In this document: one piece after another, positions 1 to 8,322 of the stretch
Layout of the letters: every line of letters begins with the position of its first letter
Numbering within the stretch: position 1 is the stretch's first letter
Assembly (NCBI RefSeq): GCF_030053425.1
Contig: NZ_JASGBI010000001.1
Span: 285,001-349,000 of the forward strand
Direction: 5' to 3'
Length of the DNA: 64,000 bases
Origin: Lysobacter stagni
Lineage (GTDB): Bacteria; Pseudomonadota; Gammaproteobacteria; Xanthomonadales; Xanthomonadaceae
Position numbers and translations under genes: made by a program
The notes under the pieces: model-generated
Told to the model about the DNA's origin: nothing
Seen by the model: only the letters and a program-made list of their open reading frames with translations
Databases searched by the model: none

Positions 1-1
1 A

Positions 2-433
2 GTGCTGTTCGCCTTCTGCGGCCTGGCCCTTTCCGGCTGCGCCAGCGGTGCGGATTCGTGGGTCGAACTGAACGGCCAGCGCTATTCGGTGGAGATCGCC
101 GACGACGACGCCGAACGGGCGCGCGGACTGATGTTCCGCGACGAGATGGCGGCCGAACACGGAATGCTGTTCATCCACGAGCAGCAGGAGCCGCTCGCCT
201 ACTGGATGAAGAACACGAAGATCCCGCTGGACATCCTGTACTTCGACACCGACCGCAAGCTGGTGTCCCAGCAGCGCGACGTTCCGCCGTGCTCGCTGGG
301 CGACCGCTGCCCGCCCTACCCGAGCAACACGCCCGCGCGCTATGTGCTGGAGCTCAATGCCGGCGAAGCGGCACGCCTGGGACTGAAGGACGGCGCCGGG
401 CTGACGTTCGGGCCCGGCATCGCGACACCCTGA
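2..433 (+). CDS. DUF192 family lipoprotein (5' end probably outside window)
   Basis: Small envelope protein of the DUF192 family, about 143 residues visible. The first residues form a hydrophobic stretch ending in LALSGC, a lipobox, so the mature protein should be a lipoprotein anchored at its cysteine. No positively charged n-region is visible before the hydrophobic stretch, so the real start codon is probably just before the window; the GTG at position 2 is only the first in-frame candidate. The body carries the DUF192 hallmarks: a GLMFRDEM block, MLFIHEQQEPLAYWMKNTKIPLDILY, PCSLGDRCPPYPS and a C-terminal VLELNAG motif. The family has no firmly established reaction. It ends 12 bases before the convergent rubredoxin gene. 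Confidence 0.85.
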   Translation: MLFAFCGLALSGCASGADSWVELNGQRYSVEIADDDAERARGLMFRDEMAAEHGMLFIHEQQEPLAYWMKNTKIPLDILYFDTDRKLVSQQRDVPPCSLGDRCPPYPSNTPARYVLELNAGEAARLGLKDGAGLTFGPGIATP

Positions 434-445
434 GCCCCGAGGGGT

Positions 446-637
446 TCAGAGCGGCATCATCTCGAAATCGTCCTTGGTGACCCCGCAATCCGGGCACGTC
501 CAGGTGTCCGGCACGTCCTCCCACCGGGTGCCCGGGGCGATCCCCTCTTCGGGCAGTCCCAGGGCCTCGTCGTAGATGAAGCCACAGACGACGCACATCC
601 AGGTGCGGAAGGTGGTGGTCGCGGCGATCTCGGACAT
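446..637 (-). CDS. Rubredoxin
   Basis: A 63-residue one-iron electron carrier. Two CxxC knuckles, CVVCGF and CPDCGV, supply the four cysteine ligands of a rubredoxin Fe(SCys)4 site, and the spacing, acidic character and YDEALG segment fit the family. I chose the ATG at 637 because it gives the normal rubredoxin length; an in-frame ATG at 706 would add a 23-residue non-family extension. Upstream of 637 a CATTAT hexamer lies only 6 bases before the ATG, with no clear Shine-Dalgarno sequence. The gene is divergent from thiE. Its electron partner is not evident from the neighbourhood. Confidence 0.93.
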   Translation of the reverse strand: MSEIAATTTFRTWMCVVCGFIYDEALGLPEEGIAPGTRWEDVPDTWTCPDCGVTKDDFEMMPL

Positions 638-708
638 GGGCGGATAATGCGGGGGATTGCGGAACACGCATTGTCCCACCGCGCCCGCGCCCACGGAAGC
701 TTCCACCC

Positions 709-1335
709 ATGAGTCCCGCCTGGCCCCGACAGGGCCTCTATGCCATCACGCCCGACGAGCGGGACACCGCCCGTCTGCTCGCTCGCGTGGGCACGGTTCT
801 GCAGGCCGGCGCGGTCTGGCTTCAATACCGCAACAAGGACGCCGATGATGGTCTGCGCGGTGAGCAGGCGCGCGAGCTCCTGACGCTGTGCCGGCGTCAT
901 GGCGTACCGCTGATCGTCAACGACGACTGGCGGCTGGCGGCCGCCATCGGCGCCGACGGCGCGCATCTGGGCGAGGACGATGGCGAGCTCGCGTCCGCTC
1001 GGGCCGCACTTCCTGCGGGCGCGATCCTCGGCGCCTCGTGCTACGACGATCTCGCCCTCGCGCGGCGTGCCGCGGCAGCGGGCGCGGACTACATCGCTTT
1101 TGGCGCCTTCTTCCCCTCGCCCACGAAGCCCAACGCGAGACGCGCGTCGCCCGCGCTGCTGCGCGACAGCGCAGCGCTTGGCCTCCCGCGGGTAGCGATC
1201 GGGGGCATCACGCCCGACAATGCGGGCCCGCTGGTCGAAGCGGGCGCCGACCTGCTGGCGGTGATCAGCGGCGTGTTCGATGCGGACGATCCCGGCGCGG
1301 CGGTTCGACGCTACCTCGCCGCCTTCACGCACTGA
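709..1335 (+). CDS. thiE: Thiamine-phosphate synthase
   Basis: Condenses hydroxymethylpyrimidine diphosphate with thiazole phosphate to give thiamine phosphate in the cytoplasm. The 208-residue TIM-barrel protein has the QYRNKD motif (residues 39-44), a VNDD segment near 70, GAFFPSPTKP near 130 and the phosphate-binding GGITPDN loop near 162, all ThiE landmarks, and normal length. It is followed 45 bases later by hemL on the same strand, so the two may be cotranscribed. The TPP-riboswitch-controlled thiC lies 25 kb away in this window; no riboswitch was seen before thiE. Confidence 0.95.
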   Translation: MSPAWPRQGLYAITPDERDTARLLARVGTVLQAGAVWLQYRNKDADDGLRGEQARELLTLCRRHGVPLIVNDDWRLAAAIGADGAHLGEDDGELASARAALPAGAILGASCYDDLALARRAAAAGADYIAFGAFFPSPTKPNARRASPALLRDSAALGLPRVAIGGITPDNAGPLVEAGADLLAVISGVFDADDPGAAVRRYLAAFTH

Positions 1336-1380
1336 CTCCCTTTTCGCCGCGCGCCCGCGCGCCTGGACCTGGAAAATCCC

Positions 1381-2670
1381 ATGAAGCACACGCAATCGCA
1401 CGAACTGTTCACCCGCGCCCTGGACCTGATCCCGGGTGGCGTCAACTCGCCCGTGCGGGCCTTCAGGTCGGTGGGCGGCGAACCATTCTTCGCGCAGCGC
1501 GCGGAAGGCGCCTATCTGTTCGACGTGGACGGCAATCGTTACGTCGACTACGTCGGCTCGTGGGGCCCGATGATCGCCGGCCACGCGCATCCGCAGGTGC
1601 TCGCGGCGGTCGAGAAGACCATGCGCGACGGTCTCAGCTTCGGCGTGCCCAATGCGCTGGAGGTCACGATGGCCGAGGCGATCACGCGCATCGTGCCCAG
1701 TTGCGAAATGGTGCGCATGGTGAACTCCGGCACCGAGGCCACGCTGTCGGCGATCCGCGTCGCGCGAGGCGTCACGGGCCGTACGCGCATCGTGAAGTTC
1801 GAAGGCTGCTACCACGGCCATGGCGACAGCTTCCTGGTGAAGGCCGGCAGCGGCGTGATGACCCTCGGCCTTCCGAATTCGCCGGGCGTTCCATCCGCCC
1901 TGGCGGACCTCACGCTCACGCTTCCGTACAACGATTTCGACGCGGCGACGAAACTGTTCGACGAGGTCGGCGGCGACATCGCGGGCCTCATCATTGAACC
2001 CATCGTCGGCAACGCCAACTGCATCCTGCCGCGCGAGGGTTACCTGCAACACCTGCGCGAACTGTGCACGAAGCACGGCACGCTGCTGATCTTCGACGAA
2101 GTGATGACCGGCTTCCGTGTCGCGCTTGGCGGCGCACAGCAGCGTTACGGCATCACCCCGGACCTGTCGACGTTCGGCAAGATCATCGGGGGCGGCATGC
2201 CGGTGGGCGCGTACGGCGGTCGTCGTGAATACATGTCGCAGGTCGCGCCGAGCGGGCCGATCTATCAGGCCGGCACGCTCAGCGGCAATCCGGTGGCGAT
2301 GGCGGCGGGTCTGGCGACGCTGGACCTGATCCAGGCGCCGGGTTTCCACGACGCGCTCGAGCGCAGCACGCACGCGCTGTGCGACGGACTGGAAGCCGCC
2401 GCGCGCGAAGCCGGCGTGGCGTTTACCACGACGCGCGCACCGGGCATGTTCGGCCTGTATTTCCGCGAGGGCCCGGTGGAAACGTTCGAGGACGCGAAGG
2501 GCTCCGACACCGCACGCTTCAACCGCTTCTTCCACGCGATGCTGGAACGCGGCGTATATCTGGCACCGTCCGCATTCGAGGCTGGCTTCATCTCGAGCGC
2601 GCATGGCGAGGGCGAGATCGCGGCAACGGTGGCCGCTGCACGTGAGGCTTTCGCGATGGCGAAGGGCTGA
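1381..2670 (+). CDS. hemL: Glutamate-1-semialdehyde 2,1-aminomutase
   Basis: PLP-dependent enzyme that converts glutamate-1-semialdehyde to 5-aminolevulinate in the C5 route of haem synthesis. The 429-residue length is typical. The PLP lysine is K267 in [18 protein letters not shown]; other class III aminotransferase landmarks are [16 protein letters not shown] and [11 protein letters not shown]. The N-terminal [13 protein letters not shown] block is specific to HemL. The gene follows thiE and ends at a strong Rho-independent terminator. Confidence 0.97.
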   Translation: MKHTQSHELFTRALDLIPGGVNSPVRAFRSVGGEPFFAQRAEGAYLFDVDGNRYVDYVGSWGPMIAGHAHPQVLAAVEKTMRDGLSFGVPNALEVTMAEAITRIVPSCEMVRMVNSGTEATLSAIRVARGVTGRTRIVKFEGCYHGHGDSFLVKAGSGVMTLGLPNSPGVPSALADLTLTLPYNDFDAATKLFDEVGGDIAGLIIEPIVGNANCILPREGYLQHLRELCTKHGTLLIFDEVMTGFRVALGGAQQRYGITPDLSTFGKIIGGGMPVGAYGGRREYMSQVAPSGPIYQAGTLSGNPVAMAAGLATLDLIQAPGFHDALERSTHALCDGLEAAAREAGVAFTTTRAPGMFGLYFREGPVETFEDAKGSDTARFNRFFHAMLERGVYLAPSAFEAGFISSAHGEGEIAATVAAAREAFAMAKG

Positions 2671-2694
2671 CCGAACGCACTTGGCGGCATAAGA

Positions 2695-2720
2695 AAGCCC
2701 GGGATTTCCCGGGCTTTTTC
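2695..2720 (+). terminator. Rho-independent terminator after hemL
   Basis: Nine-pair stem AAGCCCGGG/CCCGGGCTT with an ATTT loop, followed by TTTCTGTTT. It lies between the convergent hemL and argD-like genes. The A-rich 5' flank means it may also work for the minus-strand gene. Confidence 0.85.
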
Positions 2721-2741
2721 TGTTTCATCCGATGCCGGTGA

Positions 2742-3965
2742 TCAGGCCGATGCGAACGCCCGGAGCGCAACACCCAACCGCGCCAGGCCTTCGGCAACAT
2801 CGGCATCGTCGATGTTCAGCGCCGGCACGAAGCGGAGCACATCCGGGCCGGCCTGGAGCAGCAGCAGCCCCTGTTCGACGCACAGATCGAGGATCGCCGC
2901 CGCCTTGCCTGCGTGTTCCGGCCTCAGCTGCGCACCGAGCATCAGGCCGTAACCACGGACCTCCGAGAACAGGTGCAGCTCCGCATCGAGCGCCGCGAGC
3001 GCCTCGCGGATGACCGTGGACTGTCGCGCGACGTTGGCCAGCAGCGCTTCGCTCGACAGCTCGCGCAGGGCCGCGCGCGCCACTGCGGCGCCGAGCGGAT
3101 TGCCGCCGAACGTCGTGCCGTGCGCGCCGAACTGCATCGCTTCTGCGGCACGTTCGCCCACCAGCATCGCGCCGATCGGGAAACCGCTGCCCAGCGCCTT
3201 GGCCAGCGTCACCACGTCGGGCGTGACACCGTAGGCATGGCACGCGAACAGGTGCCCCGTACGGCCCATGCCGCATTGGATCTCGTCGAGCATCAGCAAC
3301 GCGCCATGGCGATCGCACAGCGCGCGCAGGCCCAGCAGGAAGTCCGGCGTCGCCGGCGTCACGCCACCCTCGCCCTGCACCGGCTCCACCAGCACCGCGC
3401 ACACGGCGCCATCGGCCATCGCGGCCTCGGCTGCGGCCAGGTCGTTGAAGTCGCTGTAGCGGAAACCCGGAGGTAGCGGTTCGAAACCTTCGTGGTATTT
3501 CGGCTGCGCGCCGGCGGTCACGGCCGCGAGCGTGCGGCCGTGGAAGCTGCCGCGGAAGGTGAGGATGGCGCGGCGATCGGGCGTGCGCTCCTGCGATGTG
3601 GCCCACTTGCGCGCGAGCTTGATCGCCGCCTCGTTGGCCTCCGCACCGGAATTGCAGAAGAACACGCGCTGCGCGAAGCGCGATGCAGTGACCAGCTCCT
3701 CCGCCAGGCGCAGCGGCGGCTCGCTGACGAAAACGTTGCTGGTGTGCCAGAGTTTGCCGGCCTGCTCGGTCAGCGCCGCGACAAGCGTCGGATTCGCATG
3801 CCCGAGCGCATTCACTGCGATACCGGCGCCGAAGTCGACGTACTCGCGCCCTTCGCGATCCCACACGCGCGCGCCCCGGCCGTGGTCCAGCACGATCCGG
3901 CGCGGACGATAGACCGGCAGGTAGTAGCGTTCGGACAGCGAGTACAGGTCGGACGAGGGGGTCAT
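2742..3965 (-). CDS. argD: Acetylornithine/succinylornithine-type aminotransferase
   Basis: Class III PLP aminotransferase of 407 residues, expected to move the amino group between an acylated ornithine semialdehyde and glutamate. PLP-site features are NSGAEANEAAIKLAR (105-119), FHGRT (141-145), LMLDEIQCGMGRTG (224-237) with the cofactor aspartate, and the Schiff-base lysine K256 in LAKALGSGFPIG. The ATG at 3965 gives the family start (SERYYLPVYRPRR follows at once); a Met ten codons upstream is less likely. It is isolated from other arg genes here, so a catabolic role (AstC-like) cannot be excluded. Substrate assignment is therefore less certain than family assignment. Confidence 0.88.
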   Translation of the reverse strand: MTPSSDLYSLSERYYLPVYRPRRIVLDHGRGARVWDREGREYVDFGAGIAVNALGHANPTLVAALTEQAGKLWHTSNVFVSEPPLRLAEELVTASRFAQRVFFCNSGAEANEAAIKLARKWATSQERTPDRRAILTFRGSFHGRTLAAVTAGAQPKYHEGFEPLPPGFRYSDFNDLAAAEAAMADGAVCAVLVEPVQGEGGVTPATPDFLLGLRALCDRHGALLMLDEIQCGMGRTGHLFACHAYGVTPDVVTLAKALGSGFPIGAMLVGERAAEAMQFGAHGTTFGGNPLGAAVARAALRELSSEALLANVARQSTVIREALAALDAELHLFSEVRGYGLMLGAQLRPEHAGKAAAILDLCVEQGLLLLQAGPDVLRFVPALNIDDADVAEGLARLGVALRAFASA

Positions 3966-4034
3966 GGCAGCACGGTGGAGGGCGGAAACCGACATTGTCG
4001 CCGATTGCAGCGCCCTCGGCGCGCAGCCGCGGGC

Positions 4035-4883
4035 TCAGCGCGGCCTGCGTGCCAGCTGCGTTTCGGTGAGGAACAGATCCGGCAGCAGATGGTCGGCCTT
4101 CGGATCGACCGCGTACCGGCTGAAGTCGGTGACACCCGCCGCGAACAGCACGTCGTCGTCGATGAGGAAGTGGCCGAAGTAGTCGTCGGAAGGACGCACC
4201 AGCACGACGTGCGCGGCGTCGGCGACGATCTCCGGCGTGCGGCAGAGCTCCGGACGCACGCCGGGAATCATGTTGATGGCGTCGGTGGCGATGACCGTAC
4301 GCGGCCACAGCGCGTTGACCGCCACACCCTGCGGTCCGAACTCCGCCGCCAGGCCCAGCGTCACGAAACTCATGCCCATCTTCGCCAGCGTGTAGGCCGT
4401 GTGCGGCGCCCACCACTTGGGATCCAGGTTGAGCGGCGGCGCGAGCGAAAGGATGTGGGGATCGGGCGCCTTCAACAGATGGGGCAGGCAGGCCTGCGCG
4501 CACAGGAAAGTGCCGCGCGCGTTGACCTCCTGCATCAGGTCATAGCGCTTCATCGGCGTGTCCAGCGTGCTGCGCAGCCAGATCGCGCTGGCGTTGTTGA
4601 CCAGGATGTCGATGCCGCCGAACGTATCCACCGTCGCGGCGACGGCCGCCTGCACCTCTTCTTCCTCGCGGATGTCGCATTTCAGCGCCAGCGCCTTGCC
4701 GCCGGCGGCTTCGACTTCGGCCGCAACGGTGTGGATGGTGCCGGGCAGTTTCGGGTTGGGCACCGCGGACTTGGCCACGATGGCGACATTGGCCCCGTCC
4801 TGCGCGGCGCGCAGCGCGATGGCACGACCGATGCCGCGGGAGGCACCGGTGATGAAGAGAGTCTTGCCGGACAGCGTGCGCAT
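4035..4883 (-). CDS. SDR-family oxidoreductase (HSDL2-like)
   Basis: NAD(P)-dependent short-chain dehydrogenase of 282 residues. The TGASRGIG cofactor loop is at 12-19, NNAS at 96-99, and the catalytic YxxxK is Y164/K168 with S146 as the likely third member. The insert after the glycine loop (NPKLPGTIHTVAAEVEAAGG) and the WWAPHTAYTLAKMGMS region resemble the HSDL2 branch of SDRs, whose substrate is not settled. An AGGAG sequence 7 bases before the ATG at 4883 decides the start. The kinase-like gene lies 30 bases upstream on the same strand, so an operon is likely. Confidence 0.9.
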   Translation of the reverse strand: MRTLSGKTLFITGASRGIGRAIALRAAQDGANVAIVAKSAVPNPKLPGTIHTVAAEVEAAGGKALALKCDIREEEEVQAAVAATVDTFGGIDILVNNASAIWLRSTLDTPMKRYDLMQEVNARGTFLCAQACLPHLLKAPDPHILSLAPPLNLDPKWWAPHTAYTLAKMGMSFVTLGLAAEFGPQGVAVNALWPRTVIATDAINMIPGVRPELCRTPEIVADAAHVVLVRPSDDYFGHFLIDDDVLFAAGVTDFSRYAVDPKADHLLPDLFLTETQLARRPR

Positions 4884-4913
4884 GGCGCTTCTCCTTGTGT
4901 GCCGAGGCAAGCC

Positions 4914-5591
4914 CTAGGGCTTGGGCCCCTGGCCTTCGTTGTCTTCCCATTGCAGCAGCCGGCGCGTTACGAACCGGTAGACCGGTTTTCCGGTGGCGAA
5001 CCACGCCTCGCGCAGCCACGAGTGGCGCTTGAGCACGCGTCGTTCCACCGGCGTCAGCGCCTGCGGGCAGTAGGTGCGTTTGTGTTTGAGCAGGTGACGC
5101 AGGTCCTCGCGGGCCAGCAACCGCATCCAGGGCGAACGCGGGCGGCCGTGCGTGGCGAGTTGGAAGTCGATGATGCCGGGCGTTCCGTCAGCCAGGACCA
5201 GCCAGTTGGCTTCCTTGGCAAGGTCGTTGTGGGCGACTCCGCGCCGGTGGAGCTGCTGCAGCAGACGCCGGGCGCGCCGGAAATAGGCGACATCGCCGCG
5301 CGGCGGGCGCTGATACATGGCCGCACCGTCCAGATAGCTGCGATCCAGGCGACGACCATCCCAACCGCGCAACTGCGGCATGGCCGGCAGGCCGTCCACA
5401 CGCTCCAGCGCCAGCGCCTCGCGCCGCGCCAGCCACCAGGCCGGCACGCGCAGCCACGCCGGCACATGACGCAGATCGCGGCGCACGAACAGGCCCTGCT
5501 CGTCGCGCATCAGCGCGATGCGGCCGAAGCTGTCGGCCTTGAGGGCCTGGACTTCGGTGGCGTGACGTTGGACCGGCCGGGACGAGGACAT
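4914..5591 (-). CDS. Small protein-kinase-like phosphotransferase
   Basis: A 225-residue protein with the core of a kinase fold. H121-N-D123 within GVAHNDLAKEAN matches the HxDLxxxN catalytic loop (N129 as metal ligand), and D142-F143 within GIIDFQ replaces DFG. RREALALE (57-64) may supply the alpha-C glutamate. No glycine-rich loop is obvious. This resembles short RIO/lipopolysaccharide-kinase-like proteins rather than regulatory Ser/Thr kinases, and the substrate is unknown. The ATG at 5591 was chosen because residues before it are low-complexity and overlap the divergent DedA promoter. It probably shares a transcript with the downstream SDR gene. Confidence 0.75.
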   Translation of the reverse strand: MSSSRPVQRHATEVQALKADSFGRIALMRDEQGLFVRRDLRHVPAWLRVPAWWLARREALALERVDGLPAMPQLRGWDGRRLDRSYLDGAAMYQRPPRGDVAYFRRARRLLQQLHRRGVAHNDLAKEANWLVLADGTPGIIDFQLATHGRPRSPWMRLLAREDLRHLLKHKRTYCPQALTPVERRVLKRHSWLREAWFATGKPVYRFVTRRLLQWEDNEGQGPKP

Positions 5592-5677
5592 CGCATCAGT
5601 GTACGGAATCACACGGGAATCACGTCGATGCACGCCGGTCCGGGCACGCGCCATCGCACCGTCATCGACGCGCTGCC

Positions 5678-5692
5678 TATAATCGGCCGATG
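5678..5692 (+). promoter_or_regulatory. -10 element abutting the DedA-fusion start codon
   Basis: A perfect TATAAT at 5678-5683 is followed by only six bases (CGGCCG) before the ATG at 5690. Transcription starting 6-7 bases after the hexamer would begin at the start codon, giving a leaderless mRNA. No convincing -35 box or Shine-Dalgarno sequence is seen. Confidence 0.55.
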
Positions 5693-7702
5693 GACTCGGC
5701 CTGGATCGAAAGCGCGACCGCGTGGATCGCGGCAAACCCCATCGCCGCCGGCGCCGTCATTTTCCTCATCGCCTTCTGCGATGCGCTGGTCGTGCTCGGC
5801 ATCGTGGTGCCGGCACTGCCGCTGCTGTTCGCGGTGGGCGCGCTGGTGGGCCTGGGTCATATCAATGGCCCGTACGCGCTGGGTTGCGCGGCGCTCGGTG
5901 CGTTCTTCGGCGACGGACTGAGCTACTGGGTCGGCTACCGCTGGGGCCCGCAGCTGCGCACGCGCTGGCCGTTCTCGCGCTACCCGCAATGGCTGGACAG
6001 CGGCGAGGCGATGTTCCGGCGCCACGGCATGAAGAGCATCGCCATCGCGCGCTTCGTCGGCGCGGTGCGGCCGTTCGTGCCCGCCATCGCCGGCATGCTG
6101 CGCATGCCGCTGCGGCGTTACGCACTCCCCAGCCTGCTGGCCTGCATCGCGTGGGCGTTGCTGTTCCTGCTGCCGGGCTGGGTGCTGGGCAAGTCCTACG
6201 ACGCGGTGGCTGCGGTTGCCGATCGCCTGGCACTCGTACTGGGTGCACTGGTCGTTGCCGTCGCCCTGGTCTGGGCGGTGGTGCTCTACACGTGGCGATG
6301 GTTCGCGGCGCACGCCGACAACCTGCTCGCGCGCGCCCTGCGCTGGACGCGCAATCATCCGCACCTGGGCCGCTACGCCGCCGCGCTGATCGATCCAAAC
6401 CGGCCCGAGTCACCGTCGCTGCTGATGCTGGCGGTGTGCCTTCTGGCGATCAGCTGGGCGTGGTTCACCCTGCTGGCCACGCTGCTGGCCAGCGGCGGAC
6501 CACTGGCGTTGGACCACACGATCCACGAGGTGATGTGGAGCCTGCGCAATCCGCTGGCCGATCGCATGATGGCCGCGCTGGCCAGCCTGGGCGATGCCGC
6601 GGTGCTGGGTCCGGCCGCGCTGGTCGCGCTGGCCTATCTGCTGTGGCGCAAGCGCTGGATGGCGGCCGCGCACTTCGCTGCGGCGATCGTGTTCGGGTTG
6701 GCACTGACCTCGCTGCTGGAAGCGGCCATCGACATGCCGCGTCCACCGACCGCGCCGGCCGGCTTCGGTTTCCCGTCGGTGGCGGTGACGATGTGCACCA
6801 TCGTGTTCGGCTTCTTCGCCGTGCTCATCGCACGCGAACTGCCGGGACGCACCCGCGTGTGGCCCTACCTGCTCGCCGGCGTGGTCACCACGGTGGTGGG
6901 CTTCGCGCGGCTGTACCTGGGCGCGCACTGGCCCAGCGACCTGGTCGGCGGCACGCTGTTCGGCGTGCTGTGGCTGCTCGCGCTGGGCATCGCCTACCGC
7001 CGACACGTCGCGCGCTCGTTCTGGATGCGCCCGCTGGCCTGGCTGTTCTACGGCACCTTCGCCGTCGCCGCGCTGTGGCATGCGCCGCGTACGGCCGACG
7101 CATTGCTGGCTCGCTTCGCCGCCGCCACACCGACCACGGTGATGAAGCACGGCCAGTGGTGGCAGCACGACTGGTCGGACCTGCCTGCGCAGCGCAACGA
7201 GCGCGACCAGCGCCGTCGCTGGCCATTGGACGTGCAGGTCGCCGGCCCCCTGGAACCCCTGCAGGCGCGACTGGAATCCAAGGGCTGGCGCGTGCAGCCG
7301 CAGGCGGACTGGGAAGCGACGGTCGGCCTGCTCGACGACGACGCCGACATGCACGCACAGCCCGTGCTGCCGGCCACCCTCGATGCGCAGGCCGAAACGC
7401 TGCTGATGCTCCACGACGGCAGCACCGCTGACGAGCAGTACGCGCTGCGACTTTGGCGCGCGCCGGTGCTGCTGGACGACGGCACACCGTTGTGGATCGG
7501 CACCAGCCAGACCCTGCATCTGTCGCGCCCGCTCGGCGCGGCCACCTTGTGGTTGCCGATCAACGACGACGGCCGCGCGCACGCGCTGGTGCGCGAAGCG
7601 CTGACGGGCATGGATTCGGTCGAACAACCGCACCCGCACGGCCAGACGCCGGTGCTGCGCATCCGCACCACGGCGCCGCGCAGCGGGGACTCAGGGCAGT
7701 AA
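5690..7702 (+). CDS. DedA-PAP2-LssY C-terminal fusion membrane protein
   Basis: A 670-residue inner-membrane protein with three parts. Residues about 1-200 are a DedA/SNARE-associated domain (FFGDGLSYWVGYRWG; ARFVGAVRPFVPAIAGM), a family linked to lipid carrier flipping. Residues about 240-440 form a PAP2-type phosphatase bundle, and about 460-650 match an LssY C-terminal soluble domain. The third PAP2 motif is intact (R-x5-H-x3-D in ARLYLGAHWPSD). The second reads FPSVAVTM instead of FPSGHxTM, losing the catalytic histidine, and the Lys of motif 1 is Glu. Phosphatase activity is therefore doubtful. The last 12 bases overlap the convergent LON-domain gene. Confidence 0.88.
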   Translation: MDSAWIESATAWIAANPIAAGAVIFLIAFCDALVVLGIVVPALPLLFAVGALVGLGHINGPYALGCAALGAFFGDGLSYWVGYRWGPQLRTRWPFSRYPQWLDSGEAMFRRHGMKSIAIARFVGAVRPFVPAIAGMLRMPLRRYALPSLLACIAWALLFLLPGWVLGKSYDAVAAVADRLALVLGALVVAVALVWAVVLYTWRWFAAHADNLLARALRWTRNHPHLGRYAAALIDPNRPESPSLLMLAVCLLAISWAWFTLLATLLASGGPLALDHTIHEVMWSLRNPLADRMMAALASLGDAAVLGPAALVALAYLLWRKRWMAAAHFAAAIVFGLALTSLLEAAIDMPRPPTAPAGFGFPSVAVTMCTIVFGFFAVLIARELPGRTRVWPYLLAGVVTTVVGFARLYLGAHWPSDLVGGTLFGVLWLLALGIAYRRHVARSFWMRPLAWLFYGTFAVAALWHAPRTADALLARFAAATPTTVMKHGQWWQHDWSDLPAQRNERDQRRRWPLDVQVAGPLEPLQARLESKGWRVQPQADWEATVGLLDDDADMHAQPVLPATLDAQAETLLMLHDGSTADEQYALRLWRAPVLLDDGTPLWIGTSQTLHLSRPLGAATLWLPINDDGRAHALVREALTGMDSVEQPHPHGQTPVLRIRTTAPRSGDSGQ

Positions 7703-8278
7703 CGCGAGCAGGCGATCCAGCCGCGCGTGCGGATCGTCGGTCTGCAGGAGCACCTGTCGCTGCGCATCCTGCAGCGGCAACAACTCGGCCAGTCGCCAGC
7801 CCACCCACGCCGCGTCGTCGAAGTACGCATGCGGCGCTTTCGAATGTTCGCCTCCGACCTTCTCCAGGATCTGCTCGAGCAGCTTGCCGAGCAGACCGTG
7901 TTCCGGGCGCAATGTGTCGTCCGGGTCGGGATCGCACCAGGTGACATCTGCGACCTGCAGGCCGTTGTCGCGCACCCGCACACGCACCGCATGGAAGCGT
8001 CGCGTGCCGCGTACCTGCAGCGTGAGCAGCCCATCGTCGCCGCGGCCGAAATCCTCGATCACCGCTTCGGTGCCGTACGCCGCGGCGCTGGCCGGCGCGC
8101 CGGCCTCCTCGCCGTCGATGATCAGGCAGACGCCGAAGCCCTTGCCGTTGCGGCTGCAATCGCGGATGAGATCGAGGTAGCGCGGTTCGAACACGCGCAG
8201 GCCCAGCGCTGCACCGGGCAGAAGCACCGTGTGCAGCGGAAACAGGCCCAGCGGCTGGATGTCGTCGGCAACTGGCAT
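7691..8278 (-). CDS. LON substrate-binding (peptidase S16 N-terminal) domain protein
   Basis: A 195-residue stand-alone copy of the Lon protease N-terminal substrate-binding domain, without ATPase or protease parts. The FPLHTVLLPGAALGLRVFEPRYL block near residue 15, GFGVCLI and LTLQVRGTRRF are family signatures. Such proteins are common in proteobacteria and their role is not settled; binding of unfolded or signal peptides is only an analogy. The ATG at 8278 gives the usual start PVADDIQPLGLFPLH. Its 3' end overlaps the 3' end of the DedA fusion gene by 12 bases. Confidence 0.88.
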   Translation of the reverse strand: MPVADDIQPLGLFPLHTVLLPGAALGLRVFEPRYLDLIRDCSRNGKGFGVCLIIDGEEAGAPASAAAYGTEAVIEDFGRGDDGLLTLQVRGTRRFHAVRVRVRDNGLQVADVTWCDPDPDDTLRPEHGLLGKLLEQILEKVGGEHSKAPHAYFDDAAWVGWRLAELLPLQDAQRQVLLQTDDPHARLDRLLALLP

Positions 8279-8322
8279 CGATGCCAGTTTAGGCCCGAAT
8301 GCGGGCACGTGTCGCGACGGGT

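Noticed and set aside
3492..5921. An 809-codon plus-strand open frame crossing several genes
   Set aside because: Runs antisense through argD, the SDR gene and the kinase-like gene, and ends inside the DedA gene; no coherent domains.
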